Source: an uncultured Crocinitomix sp.
GTDB taxonomy: Bacteria; Bacteroidota; Bacteroidia; Flavobacteriales_D; Crocinitomicaceae
DNA: 64,000 bases
NCBI GenBank assembly: GCA_905478225.1
Contig: CAJQHR010000003.1
Coordinates: forward strand, 56,360-120,359
Reading direction: 5' to 3'
Position 1 is the first letter of the stretch, and every line of letters begins with the position of its first letter. The notes under the pieces were generated by a model. It ran no database searches, was not told the DNA's origin, and saw only the letters and a list, made by a program, of their open reading frames with translations. The position numbers and the translations under genes were made by a program. Positions 53,281 to 63,090 of this stretch are shown one piece after another.

Positions 53281-53745
53281 CTATATCTCCAACGCCTTTT
53301 TTCCCTCGGCGATAAGCTGTTTCGCTTTTAAATAACCCAATGTTTTATAAATTGGCTTTTCTGAGTAATTCAAAAAATACATGGTTGGATAGGCCGTTAA
53401 ATAAAGTTGGTTTGAAAGTCTTGGCCCTTCTGGGTCTCTTTCCATATCCATTTTTACATTGATGAAATTGGCGTTGAAAAATTCTCCAACTTCCTTTTCT
53501 TTAAAGGTGGTTCTTGCCATCATTTTACAAGGTCCACACCATGATGCCATTGCATCTAAGAAAATAAGCTTGTTTTCTTCTTGGGCTACAGCCAGCGCTT
53601 CTTCCCATGTTCCTTGGAAAAAATTAATACCAACTTCAGTGGTTTCCGCGGTTGTTTTAATTGCTGCCTTACCCAAGACTATATCGGCTGCTCTTGCTGT
53701 ATATCCCGTTGCTATAATTAGCGCTAATACAAATATTTTTTTCAT
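53281..53745 (-). CDS. Thioredoxin-like periplasmic protein, CGPC type
   Basis: A 154-residue exported protein (signal peptide ends ARAADI). Its thioredoxin domain has the canonical MASWCGPCKMM near residue 68 and the cis-proline YLTAYPTMYFLN near 118. The stretch INFFQGTWEEALAVAQEENKLIF resembles the DUF255/thioredoxin_7 opening shared with its neighbour at 52681. The pair is probably a tandem duplication. Confidence 0.87.
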   Translation of the reverse strand: MKKIFVLALIIATGYTARAADIVLGKAAIKTTAETTEVGINFFQGTWEEALAVAQEENKLIFLDAMASWCGPCKMMARTTFKEKEVGEFFNANFINVKMDMERDPEGPRLSNQLYLTAYPTMYFLNYSEKPIYKTLGYLKAKQLIAEGKKALEI

Positions 53746-53841
53746 ATTCTTTATTGTTTGACTGGACTATAATAGCCCTTATTTTTATATTCGTTACAAA
53801 ACTATTTTAATAATAATTACCTTCAAGCAAAATTTGTTCCA

Positions 53842-54843
53842 ATGCACAAAAGTATTGTTTTATGCGACGATATTTCATCTGATTACTTACAAAAAATTGA
53901 AAGTTTTCTGGAAGAATGGGAATCTGAATCGGCAAATATTGCTGTTTATACCTCTGGTTCAACAGGTGAGCCAAAACAAATTCTTCTCAATAAAAAAAAT
54001 GTTCGTGCTTCCGCAAAAGCGACAGGTAAGTTCTTTAAATTCAGAAAAGGACATACCCTATTATTGAATTTATCTCCAGATTATATTGCGGGAAAATTAA
54101 TGCTGGCCCGTGCCTTGGAACATGAAATGCGCATAGTAGTTGCACCTGTATCTCAAAATCCATTGCTAAGTATTGGAAACGAAAAGATTGATTTTGCAGC
54201 CTTTGTTCCATATCAGGTTGAGGCAATTTTGTCTGATGATAAAACAAAGGTAAAATATGAAAGTATTACGGCTGTAATTATTGGTGGAGCTCCAGTCTCT
54301 GCAAAAGTTGAGTCAAAACTTATGAACTTGAAAAACCGATCATACGCCACTTTTGGTATGACGGAGACCATTACGCATGTTGCATTGCGAAACATTTCAC
54401 AAGCAGATCAATTTTATACTTGTTTGCCGGGGATTACTATTGAACAAGATGATCGCGATTGTTTAGTTATAAACGAAAATGAAATATCAAACCGCCTTGT
54501 AACCAATGACCTTATTACTAAAATTGATACCAATAAATTTCAATGGCACGGCCGCATTGACAATGTAGTGAACTCGGCTGGAATTAAGATTTTTCCTGAA
54601 AAGATTGAGAAAAACATAGCGGATTTAATTGCCAATAATCGGTTTTATTTAATTGGGCAGAAAAGCGAAGTTTTCGGTGAAGAATTGGTGCTTTATGTGG
54701 AGGGTGTTCAACCGCCGAATTGGGATACAACTGTCGTTGAAATGAATCAACGACTCACCACTTATGAGCGTCCGAAAAAGGTTGTTTTTGTCTCCAGATT
54801 TATAGAGACATCATCTGGGAAAGTGAAAAGAATAAATCTTTAA
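53842..54843 (+). CDS. AMP-binding ligase resembling MenE (O-succinylbenzoate-CoA ligase)
   Basis: A 333-residue short acyl-adenylate-forming enzyme. The ATP motif VYTSGSTGEPKQILLNK is near residue 40, then GGAPVS near 145, the TFGMTETITHVA block near 172, GRIDNVVNSAGIKIFPEKIE near 235 and the terminal lysine motif TSSGKVKR. Bacteroidota MenE proteins are short like this. No other menaquinone gene is in the window, so the assignment rests on family resemblance. It overlaps the convergent CPBP gene by four bases. Confidence 0.8.
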   Translation: MHKSIVLCDDISSDYLQKIESFLEEWESESANIAVYTSGSTGEPKQILLNKKNVRASAKATGKFFKFRKGHTLLLNLSPDYIAGKLMLARALEHEMRIVVAPVSQNPLLSIGNEKIDFAAFVPYQVEAILSDDKTKVKYESITAVIIGGAPVSAKVESKLMNLKNRSYATFGMTETITHVALRNISQADQFYTCLPGITIEQDDRDCLVINENEISNRLVTNDLITKIDTNKFQWHGRIDNVVNSAGIKIFPEKIEKNIADLIANNRFYLIGQKSEVFGEELVLYVEGVQPPNWDTTVVEMNQRLTTYERPKKVVFVSRFIETSSGKVKRINL

Positions 54844-55409
54844 TTAGGTTCACGGATGTACATAAATTGCACCAAATCATAACTAAAATGAATCGCAATG
54901 GCATGCCATAATGAGAATTCATCAGCAATCCAACCAAGTAATACCCCAAGTCCTAAAAGAAAACTAACCATTACAATGAATGGGAATGTGTTACTCTTGG
55001 TTAATTTCTCATTATATAAATAATGATGAGAACCAACAAAGATGATTGCTGTGAGCCAGATTCCTAATACGGGTTGAATAGCTCCACGAAAAAGAATTTC
55101 TTCTCCTACGCCAGCACATATTGATAAAAAGAAGGCTTGGCTCGTGTTGATTTTGAGATTACCCAACATTTTACCGTACTCAACTAATGTGTTTTCAAAA
55201 AAGGGTAAATCGCCGAACCACATGATAAAGAGACCGAAGAAAATACCGGCAGAAATAAAGAATAACACCGAAAACACACTTGAATCACCTAAGTCAAAAA
55301 TGCTTAAAAAGGTGATATCAGTAAAACACAGAATAGGCACTGCTATTAACGGCAGTAACAAGAGGGTTGCTAGTCCCATGAACCATATGGAGGAAATTAT
55401 ATCGCGCAA
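54840..55409 (-). CDS. CPBP family intramembrane metalloprotease
   Basis: A 189-residue protein with about six membrane segments. It has the CPBP (Rce1-like, ABI) catalytic motifs: GVGEEILFRGA (EExxxR) near residue 97, a histidine motif GSHHYLYNE near 120, and HAIAIHFSYDL near 172. Members are intramembrane peptidases or immunity-like proteins. The substrate is unknown. Confidence 0.9.
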   Translation of the reverse strand: MRDIISSIWFMGLATLLLLPLIAVPILCFTDITFLSIFDLGDSSVFSVLFFISAGIFFGLFIMWFGDLPFFENTLVEYGKMLGNLKINTSQAFFLSICAGVGEEILFRGAIQPVLGIWLTAIIFVGSHHYLYNEKLTKSNTFPFIVMVSFLLGLGVLLGWIADEFSLWHAIAIHFSYDLVQFMYIREPN

Positions 55410-55450
55410 GTAATGTAGTTTTTCTCCTTAAAGAAACAAAAAAACGAAGA

Positions 55451-55801
55451 ATGAAAGCTAATTTAGTACAAATGAAAATTCATCTATTCTGGTTATTCAT
55501 AGTGTTGGCTTTTTCTGCAAATGCTCAAAATGGATACTATTGCGACTTTACTTTATCAACCCCAGAAAACGAGGACAAGGTGCAGTTCGAGATTTTTCCA
55601 AATCCTTCAACTGGATCATTTATTATTAGAGCCGAGGGAGAATATACCGTAGCGATTTATACACTCGACGGGTTTAATGTATTTGAATCTGCAGCGCTAT
55701 TTGGTCAAGCATCTATTTAAACCGATTTAGTTAATGGAACCTATTTCCTTGTAACAAATCAAGGTGGTAAATGGCATCCAACTAAAATCATTATCCAGTA
55801 A
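55451..55801 (+). pseudogene. Mini T9SS protein (signal peptide plus sorting domain) with internal stop
   Basis: The frame begins with a signal peptide (ends ANAQN; a second start at 55472 fits equally well). After only ~20 residues it enters a type A T9SS sorting domain (FEIFPNPSTGSFIIRAEG). It stops at TAA 55718-55720 after FGQASI. Past that stop the same frame continues TDLVNGTYFLVTNQGG...TKIIIQ and ends at 55801, completing a normal sorting domain. One change (CAA or AAA to TAA) explains the break. The full protein would be ~116 residues with almost nothing between signal and sorting domain. Confidence 0.75.
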
Positions 55802-55824
55802 AATAACCCTAATGGAATAATATG

Positions 55825-55860
55825 GTAAGCGCGCATTCATTTAAATGCGCGTTTACTTTT
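55825..55860 (+). terminator. Intrinsic terminator after the mini T9SS gene
   Basis: 55825-55837 pairs with 55844-55856: 12 Watson-Crick pairs and one G-T wobble, with a 6-base loop, followed by four T. It lies 23 bases after the distal stop at 55801. That supports 55801, not 55720, as the original gene end. Confidence 0.75.
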
Positions 55861-55879
55861 AACTTTAGTTCATCCTCTT

Positions 55880-55913
55880 TTTGGCAATCATCCACTACTT
55901 TCTCTTAACTTTG
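55880..55913 (+). promoter_or_regulatory. Promoter for the MscS-type channel
   Basis: TTTG at 55880-55883 and TAACTTTG at 55906-55913 are 22 bases apart, the Bacteroidota -33/-7 pair. The ATG is 25 bases downstream. Confidence 0.6.
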
Positions 55914-55938
55914 CATAAACTTAACTAATGTATACGCT

Positions 55939-57312
55939 ATGATGATGAGTACAATTCAAGACCAAACATTAATGGATCCTGCCTCAAGCAATACTGTTAT
56001 AGACACCAGTGCTTCAGGTTTTGCTTCTAATCAAGCAACGGCTCTAGATTCTTTGCAGTCACAAGCTTTAGTTAGATGGACAAATGATGCATTAGGTTCG
56101 GTCGGTGTTGAAGGAGATTCTCAAATGTACTTGCGAACACTCCTGTTGCTATTAGGAGCTACTTTTATTAGTTTTATTTTGTGGTGGGTAACGAAAAAAG
56201 TATTAATTGAAGTTATTCTTAGATTTGCCTATAAATCCAAAACCAAATGGGATGATTATTTGGTGAAAAACAAAGTCTTTTCTGCAATTGCACATTTAGT
56301 TCCGGTTTTGTTTTTGGATTTTATGATCCTTACCGTTTTTTCGAGTTTTCCGCTAATAGCTGATTTTTTGTTGAGGGCTACTGACATTGTCATTATTGTT
56401 ATTATTCTTTACGTTATCCTTAGAACTTTAAATTCCGCTAAAGATGTATTGATTGAAAAACCAAGGTTAAAAGACAAACCCATTGAATCGTACTTTCAAC
56501 TTGGAAAAATTGTGATTCGCGGGTTATTCATCATTTTGATCATATCAATTGCGTTTAAAATAGAACCGCTCGTTATTCTGACTTCAATGGGGGCTTTAAC
56601 AGCCATCTTAATATTGGTTTTTAAAGACACCATTTTAGGTTTTGTAGGAAGTATTCAGTTGGCCGCTAATGATATGGTTCGAATAGGAGATTGGATTACC
56701 ATGGAGAAATATGGCGCGGATGGTGATGTGATAGAAATAAATTTAGCCACAGTTAAAGTTCAAAATTTTGATAAAACAATAACCACAATACCCACCTATT
56801 CATTTATATCGGACTCTTTCAAAAATTGGCGAGGAATGTTAGATTCTGACGGTAGACGTATCGTGCGATCGATTCACATTAAAATTCATTCAATCAAATT
56901 CTGTACTTCAGAACTACTTAATAAAATTGGAGAAATAGAGCTCATTCGTAATTATATCGACGAGAAAGAAAAAGAAATTTTGGACTTTAACGATAACAAC
57001 CAGATTAACAAGACGGTATTGCTAAATGGGCGTAATCAAACCAATATCGGAATCTTCAGATACTATATTCAAGAGTATCTAGAAAAAAATCCTGATATTA
57101 ATGGTAAAATGACCTTAATGGTGCGTCAATTAGATCCTTCAGACAAAGGTGTGCCTATCCAATTATATACATTTACAAAAACCCATGATTGGGTCGAGTA
57201 TGAACTAATAATGGCTGACATTTTTGATCATTTATTAGCTGCAGTTCCGTTCTTCGATTTAGAAGTGTTTGAGCAACCTGCAGGATCAGACATGAGAAGG
57301 TTAGCACAATAA
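55939..57312 (+). CDS. Mechanosensitive ion channel, MscS family (YbdG-like)
   Basis: A 457-residue membrane protein. An N-terminal soluble stretch (~75 residues) is followed by about five membrane segments. The MscS pore/beta domain is near residues 210-290 (GALTAILILVFKDTILGFVGSI, MVRIGDWITMEKYGADGDVIEI, TTIPTYSF). The C-terminal domain resembles YbdG/MscM. It relieves osmotic pressure. Three ATG codons in a row make the exact start uncertain by two residues. It is monocistronic. Confidence 0.92.
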   Translation: MMMSTIQDQTLMDPASSNTVIDTSASGFASNQATALDSLQSQALVRWTNDALGSVGVEGDSQMYLRTLLLLLGATFISFILWWVTKKVLIEVILRFAYKSKTKWDDYLVKNKVFSAIAHLVPVLFLDFMILTVFSSFPLIADFLLRATDIVIIVIILYVILRTLNSAKDVLIEKPRLKDKPIESYFQLGKIVIRGLFIILIISIAFKIEPLVILTSMGALTAILILVFKDTILGFVGSIQLAANDMVRIGDWITMEKYGADGDVIEINLATVKVQNFDKTITTIPTYSFISDSFKNWRGMLDSDGRRIVRSIHIKIHSIKFCTSELLNKIGEIELIRNYIDEKEKEILDFNDNNQINKTVLLNGRNQTNIGIFRYYIQEYLEKNPDINGKMTLMVRQLDPSDKGVPIQLYTFTKTHDWVEYELIMADIFDHLLAAVPFFDLEVFEQPAGSDMRRLAQ

Positions 57313-57601
57313 TAGCCGTTTAAACCCCTAAACTTGAGTAGTTTGTGAAAATACAGAAAAAAGTTGATCCGATTAAAATTCATGTGCCAGTTCATAGCTT
57401 GATTGTTGATTATCAGGATGTTTCGATCTTTAGAAAACTAGGTTTTTGCGTAAAACCGCAGTGTAAACATTTTTCCGCTAAGTTATTCACATGAGAATTT
57501 CCTCTATTCGTCGACAAAAGACTTCGAGAAGTGGAAATTTTTGTATTTTCGTAGCTATTGTTTCAAGTAAATTATCAGGCTCTCGGTAGGTATAAAAACT
57601 T

Positions 57602-58850
57602 AAAGAAATTAAAATTAAGTTTGTCTTATTTATTTTATGTTCGGTATTGGTCACAGGCCTTAATACCCAAACTCTTTTTGCGAGGAGTAGTGGTGATTGA
57701 GATATCCCTGCTAGGTGGTCGTCAATTGGGACTGGAGGTCCTTCTTGTGGTTGCACACCGGGACCTGGAGATGATCCTACGCTCAATTTAGGAGATGATT
57801 TTTTATGGTTAAACCAAACCGGATATATTGACTGTTGAAGATGACGGAACCACATCTTATGTGTCAGACGATAGTTATGTAGATGGGTATATGAGAAAGG
57901 TTGGTAATGATGCGTTTACCTTTCCCTCAGGTGATGCAGGGTTTTATCGGCCAATTGGCATTTCTGCTCCAACTGGAACAACGCATCAATTTGAAGCGCA
58001 ATATATTTGGGTGAGACCAGATGACGACGGATTTGATGAAACTTCATTGGACGGGACCTTAGATCATATTTCTTATGTTGAATATTGGAAATTAAACCGA
58101 ACATCTGGTACTTCAACACCTACAGTTACTTTGTCTTGGGGAACACCCCGAAGTGGAGGTGTAGTCAATGAAGCAGATTTACGTTTTGCGCGCTGGGACG
58201 GTTCTGTATGGCGCGATTTAGGTGCAGCATCAGTTACGGGTACTAAGGCTTCAGGAACTTTAGATAATAGCGTTGCTATCACAGCCTTTTCAGATTCGAA
58301 TCCATATACACTTGCAACTATTGATGCGATTAATCCATTGCCAATTGAACTAACTTCTTTTACGGCAAGAATGCGAGATGGAGTTGTAGCCTTAAATTGG
58401 ACAACAAAATCTGAAATCAATAATAATTATTTTACGCTCGAAAAAAGTATGGATGGTGTCAATTGGACTCCTTTTGCACAAGTTGATGGAGCCGCTAATA
58501 GCAGTGTAGAAATCAATTATGGCGAGGTGGATGAAAATCCATATCTCGGACTTTCGTATTATCCATTGAAACAAACCGATTTTGATGTAACTACAGCTTA
58601 TTTTGGTCCAATTGCGGTTCAATGCAATACTGACTTGTCTGTATTTCCGAATCCAACTAGCGGCTTAGTTTATATAGTTGGAGAAATTGATGCTTCAAAC
58701 ATCACTTTATTTAATATTCAAGGGCAAAAAATTCCAATTCAATTTGGTGCATCAAATGGTCGAATAATACTAGACACTCAAAACTTGGCCAACGGAACTT
58801 ATTACCTACAATTCAGAACAGGAGTTAAGCGATTAGTCGTACAGCATTAA
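57602..58850 (+). pseudogene. T9SS cargo protein, broken near its start
   Basis: The 3' part is open from 57828 (TTG) to 58850. It shows a conserved Bacteroidota layout: SYVDGYMRKVGNDAFTFPSG, then FYRPIGISAP, PLPIELTSFTARMRDG, and a T9SS sorting domain (VFPNPTSGLVYIVG...KRLVVQH). Upstream, in another frame, lie a signal-peptide-like stretch (IKFVLFILCSVLVTG) and RSSGD-stop-DIPARWSSIGTGG, where TGA at 57698-57700 replaces an expected tryptophan codon. That frame ends at TGA 57836-57838, so a frameshift near 57810-57830 is also needed. No start codon is found. Three lesions point to a pseudogene. The region 57313-57601 holds nothing else. Confidence 0.75.
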
Positions 58851-58852
58851 GA

Positions 58853-59272
58853 TTAGTTTGTCGGAAAAATAACATCAATTTGTTTACCCCATTTATAGGT
58901 AGAATGATACAATAATGAGCCGTCTTCTTCATAAATAAAATGATCTCCAGATTGAAAACTCACATCAAATTCTTTGGTTTCATGCACGGCGCCAATTTCA
59001 TAGTAGGTTATAAAATCGCCATGTACTTTTCCAGTTTTAAAGTTTTTGGATAGCGATAAATTTCCATTCCCATAATAAGTCTCACAAAGTCCAGTAAATC
59101 CCTTACGCGGTTCTTCCAAATAGAAATTATTGTAGGGCAAATCAAAAGCAAGTTCATTACAGTCGCAATAAGTCACCTCCTCTTTCGAAAGTGGAATTTC
59201 AGGTTCGTCCCCAACCCCTTTACAAGAATTGAAAATGAATGGAATTAATGCTACCAAAATAATATAACGCAT
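58853..59272 (-). CDS. YwqK-repeat lipoprotein
   Basis: A 139-residue lipoprotein (LIPFIFNSC, cysteine at ~17). The mature part holds about three MORN-like YwqK units (GLCETYYGNGNLSLSKNF, GKVHGDFITYYEIGAVHETK, SGDHFIYEEDGSL). It is a small relative of the longer array at 16142-17341. It converges on the broken T9SS gene, with two bases between stops. The function is unknown. Confidence 0.8.
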   Translation of the reverse strand: MRYIILVALIPFIFNSCKGVGDEPEIPLSKEEVTYCDCNELAFDLPYNNFYLEEPRKGFTGLCETYYGNGNLSLSKNFKTGKVHGDFITYYEIGAVHETKEFDVSFQSGDHFIYEEDGSLLYHSTYKWGKQIDVIFPTN

Positions 59273-59320
59273 AATCGTGTATTCCTCTTTTTTTGATAAA
59301 GGTAAGGAATTCTAAAGGAC

Positions 59321-59351
59321 AAAAAAAAGGGCTACCGAAGGATAGCCCTTT
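59321..59351. terminator. Intrinsic terminator of the glycine-rich adhesin
   Basis: AAAGGGCTA (59326-59334) and TAGCCCTTT (59343-59351) form a perfect 9-bp stem with an 8-base loop. The eight A at 59321-59328 are a U-run on the minus-strand transcript. Confidence 0.9.
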
Positions 59352-59368
59352 GTAATAATAATCGTTTA

Positions 59369-61399
59369 TTATTGCTTCAATACTTGAATAGTCTTAGTTG
59401 AATTCTCCTGAACAACTTTTACAAAATAAGTTCCAGAAGCAACGTCCGCCATTGAAATCATTTTTTGATTCAGCGCAGTTCCATTCATAATATGTTTACC
59501 ATCAGTATCAATCAACTCATAAGTGAAGTTACCTTCTAACGTAATCGTAATCTCATTTACAGTTGGGTTAGGAAATACCGACAATAAACTTCCGTTTAAT
59601 TCGTCAATACCAACTTGGCTGCCAAGTGTAATTGTTTCTGTAATTGAACATCCAGCATCACACATGACGACAACAGTATATGTTCCACCAGTTAACCCAG
59701 TTAAATCTTCGTCATCATCAAAATCTCCTGTTCCATCTGTATCCCAATCAAAAGAATAAGGAGTGCTTCCGCCAGTTACAGTAATATTAATTTCACCTTC
59801 GCTGCCTAAAATTTCATCTGTAGTTGTGTAAGTAATTTCTAAAGCCTCATAAACTGTTACGTCTATTGTTGCGTCATTTGAACAGCCATTATCATCTGTT
59901 CCTTCAACCGTATAAGTGGTTGTTCCTGTCTCATCCGGAGTAAATTCTACACCATCCTCTTCTTCCGGATCCCAAACATAATCCGTAGCGCCTTCACCGT
60001 TTAATGCAACGCTTTCTCCTAAACAAATTTCTTCATCTGTTGCCGTTGCAACAACTTCTGGTAAATCATAAACAGTAACCTCTACTTCAGCAAAATTTTC
60101 ACAACCAGTTTCATCATCTGTACCAATAACCGTATACGTATACTCTCCAACATCTGGTGTATAATCTTCACCGTCTTCAATCTCTAATGGAAGCCATTCA
60201 TACTCATCTGCGCCACCACCACCGGTCAAGACAATTGATTCTCCAACACAAATCTCAGCCTCATCAACACTGCCAGTTACATCAGGTAATTCAAATACTT
60301 CAATATCAACCGTAATAGCACAATCGTCTGGATCGTCACTAGTAGCAGTGTATGTTGTAATCCCAGTTGTTAATGGTTCAAATTCAACATCATCTTCAAC
60401 ACCCATGTCCCAAGTAATTTCGCCTTCACCTTCACCATCAAGTGTAAATGTTTCGCCAAGGCAAATTTCAGTATCAGAAACCGTCACCGTAATTGGTGAA
60501 CATAAAACTGTAATAATGATTTGACCATTACCAATACGTGAACCTTGCGAATGTTCAACGTCTGTTGCGCCAGGATCAGTATAACTCGATCCACCGCCAC
60601 CGCCAGCATAACAAATTCCTGCTCCACCGCCATAATAGCCCCCACCGCCACCACCGCCAGATGTGCATCCAGTTCCGCCGCATGAGCATGTACTTAATCC
60701 AGAAGGAGCGCAAATGGAGTTCCCTCCAAGTCCTAAAGCACCGCTACCAGCAGTTAGACCACCACCACACCAGCAAGAGTTATTTCCTCCAATTCCTCCA
60801 GCTACAGCGCTTCCGCCTGCCCCTGGGATACATGGTGAACCAACGTATTCAAGTTCTGCGTCTTGACCTGCAAGTCCGCCACCAGCTCCTGAGCCAGCAG
60901 TTGATTTGTAAACACTAGCGCCATTTCCAGCAACACCACCGCCGCCACCAGCAACAACAGCTCTATTTGCTAGACCAGTTCCGCCTTGTCGAATATCAGA
61001 AGCACCGCCGCCTCCTGCAGCAATAACCTCAGTTCCGCCACATACTTCAACGTCACCACCGCCATTATATCCACCAGAAAGTTCAGATCCTTCACCACCG
61101 ACATATAAATAAAGCGTTTCGCCAGGAGTTACAGGCAATAAACCAGTAACTTGACCACCGTTTCCAGCGTCAATATCAATGTCGCTTGTGCCGCCCCATC
61201 CAATCGTGACGCCTTCAATGTCGCCACCTTCGGCGCCCATTACGTCAAACTGAATTTCTACAACCCCCGCAGGAACAACAAAAGTTTGTTCGCCACCCGT
61301 ATAATCGAAGGTTGTAATTACTTGCCCATAAGACGCGGTACCTAGGAGCAAGGCGCCGATAAAAGCAAGATTTTTAGAATTAAAGTATTTTTTTCTCAT
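59369..61399 (-). CDS. Glycine-rich secreted protein with Ig-like repeats and T9SS sorting domain
   Basis: A 676-residue exported protein (signal peptide ends ASYGQ). Residues ~25-305 are a glycine-rich region like that of the ALK-type Gly_rich family (PGETLYLYVGGEGSELSGGY, GGGGASDIRQGG, GGGGGSSYTDPGA), with several cysteine pairs. Residues ~310-600 hold four or five ~80-residue Ig/PKD-like repeats (EICLGETFTLDGEGEGEITW, EICVGESIVLTGGGGADEYEW). The last ~75 are a type A sorting domain (LSVFPNPTVNEITITLEG...KTIQVLKQ). It is probably a surface adhesin carried by T9SS. Confidence 0.9.
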   Translation of the reverse strand: MRKKYFNSKNLAFIGALLLGTASYGQVITTFDYTGGEQTFVVPAGVVEIQFDVMGAEGGDIEGVTIGWGGTSDIDIDAGNGGQVTGLLPVTPGETLYLYVGGEGSELSGGYNGGGDVEVCGGTEVIAAGGGGASDIRQGGTGLANRAVVAGGGGGVAGNGASVYKSTAGSGAGGGLAGQDAELEYVGSPCIPGAGGSAVAGGIGGNNSCWCGGGLTAGSGALGLGGNSICAPSGLSTCSCGGTGCTSGGGGGGGYYGGGAGICYAGGGGGSSYTDPGATDVEHSQGSRIGNGQIIITVLCSPITVTVSDTEICLGETFTLDGEGEGEITWDMGVEDDVEFEPLTTGITTYTATSDDPDDCAITVDIEVFELPDVTGSVDEAEICVGESIVLTGGGGADEYEWLPLEIEDGEDYTPDVGEYTYTVIGTDDETGCENFAEVEVTVYDLPEVVATATDEEICLGESVALNGEGATDYVWDPEEEDGVEFTPDETGTTTYTVEGTDDNGCSNDATIDVTVYEALEITYTTTDEILGSEGEINITVTGGSTPYSFDWDTDGTGDFDDDEDLTGLTGGTYTVVVMCDAGCSITETITLGSQVGIDELNGSLLSVFPNPTVNEITITLEGNFTYELIDTDGKHIMNGTALNQKMISMADVASGTYFVKVVQENSTKTIQVLKQ

Positions 61400-61654
61400 A
61401 ATTTGAAGTTTGGTTCTACATAAAAGTACGAATTAATCGTTCTTAAAAACCGCAACATTCGAAAAAAGCCAATTTATAATCATTTAAAATTCCAACCCAT
61501 AATTCTAATCCATTATCAGTCAATAGTCCAGACCCAGTTCAAAAAAAAAACTGTGATTTTCCCAACTAAAGTTTGGTTACCGCCCAAAGAACTATTATAT
61601 TTGCCCTCGCTTAAACGAAAGCGCAAAACAAGACATTTATTACCAACGATATAT

Positions 61655-61727
<73 letters not shown>

Positions 61728-61731
61728 CTAA

Positions 61732-61761
61732 AGAGTAATCAGAAATGGTTACTCTTTTTTT
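61732..61761 (+). terminator. Intrinsic terminator after tRNA-fMet
   Basis: AGAGTAA (61732-61738) pairs with TTACTCT (61749-61755), followed by a T-run to 61761. Confidence 0.9.
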
Positions 61762-62340
61762 GCTTTAAACTTAATCATACAAGGGGTTTAAGAGTTTCTG
61801 CTACTGTGTTTAACTTATTCAAACAGTCACTAAATATAGTTTTGTCTTCCATGGTTAAGAACGAAATACACTGAAAACTGCCAGCAAATTGATTAAAACG
61901 GGTAGTAAATAGTCAGTTTTTAAGATTATTCTTTAAAAAAGTACTCTTTTTCATCTTTAAAATTTATTCATGATTACAGGAGAATCTAAAGGACAGAACC
62001 AAAAAAACAAGTTATGAAAAAAAGAAGAATGCTACACCTGTTGCAAAGATTAAATTTATGACTTAACTTTGACTATCGCAGGTAAATATTAGTTTGAAGG
62101 CTTACATTTAATATTAAACATATCTAAAATTATTTAAGACTCTTTGATGTTTAGAAAAAGATTTTTCTCAATTTTTGGATTTTTTTACCGGTCTTCAAAA
62201 TGGTCAGACTTTTCGGGAATTTTATAGTGTTCTGCAAAAAGTCAAAGAATATGTAGAATTGAACGGCAGTAAACTTTAAGCAAAAAATAAGAACAATAAT
62301 ACAGAGACAGTATTTATTACCACACTGAAAACATGACATC
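61762..62340. other. Long intergenic region upstream of the response regulator
   Basis: No intact gene is seen. One arm of a 19-base inverted repeat is at 61983-62001. A 42-codon plus-strand open piece without a start (62151-62279, ending FREFYSVLQKVKEYVELNG) looks protein-like and may be the tail of a lost gene. No consensus promoter was found for the response regulator. Confidence 0.4.
61983..62001 (-). repeat. 19-base inverted repeat, left arm
   Basis: AATCTAAAGGACAGAACCA is the exact reverse complement of 63874-63892. The two arms bracket the LytTR regulator and a transposase fragment. Confidence 0.7.
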
Positions 62341-63090
62341 ATGGAAAAACTACTAATCGTAGAAGACGAACAAGATTTAAGAGAAGCATTACAAAGTATT
62401 CTTGAATTGGCTGGATACGAGGTATTAACAGCAAAAAACGGAAAAGATGGTTATGACGCCATTATGACGCATCTACCAGATTTAGTTCTGTGCGACGTAA
62501 ACATGCCGGAACTTGATGGATTTGAATTGCTTAGCGCAATAAATCAAAGATTAAGTGAAGAGATAGTTCCTCCTTTCATTTTTCTTACAGCCAAGGTAAC
62601 GAAAAATGATGTTAGAAGAGGAATGAATTTAGGAGCTGACGATTATATCGTTAAACCATTTGAATACACGGAGGTTTTAACGGCCATTCGGCTGCGTTTA
62701 GATAAGCGCAAGAAACTTCTAAAAAACGGAAAGAATAATAGAATACTTTCTACACCTGATAAAACATTTGATAAACTAGCGATCCCTTGCGGGGACGGTA
62801 TAGAGCTAATTGCATTCGATAAAATAATTAGATGCGAGGCCGACAGGGCATATTGCACTTTTCACTTGATAGATAAACGCAAGATTCTTGTTTCAAAATC
62901 TATGAAAGAGTTTGAGGAAACATTAATACACAAAGATTTCATGAAAGTACATAAATCCACTATTGTTAACATTAATTTTGTTAAAAAATTTGTGCGCGGT
63001 AAAAGTGGGCATTTGGTAATGTCTGATGGCTCTGTTGTAGCTGTTTCCATCAGGAAAAAAGCAGGATTACTTGATCGAATAAGTTCCTAA
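62341..63090 (+). CDS. LytTR-type response regulator
   Basis: A 249-residue two-component regulator. The receiver domain is at ~1-120, with acidic pocket E8/D9, phospho-acceptor D52 in LCDVNMPELDGF, T83 in FLTAK and K105 in VKPF. The LytTR DNA-binding domain is at ~150-245 (IIRCEADRAYCTFHLID, SMKEFEETL, FMKVHKSTIVNINFVKKF). LytTR proteins bind spaced direct repeats upstream of their targets. No histidine kinase gene is in the window, so its partner lies elsewhere. It is flanked by inverted 19-base repeats, suggesting a mobile neighbourhood. Confidence 0.94.
   Translation: MEKLLIVEDEQDLREALQSILELAGYEVLTAKNGKDGYDAIMTHLPDLVLCDVNMPELDGFELLSAINQRLSEEIVPPFIFLTAKVTKNDVRRGMNLGADDYIVKPFEYTEVLTAIRLRLDKRKKLLKNGKNNRILSTPDKTFDKLAIPCGDGIELIAFDKIIRCEADRAYCTFHLIDKRKILVSKSMKEFEETLIHKDFMKVHKSTIVNINFVKKFVRGKSGHLVMSDGSVVAVSIRKKAGLLDRISS

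Noticed and set aside
60538..60918. Open frames antisense to the glycine-rich adhesin
   Set aside because: Produced by GC-rich glycine codons read backwards (His/Arg/Pro-rich), with no start context.
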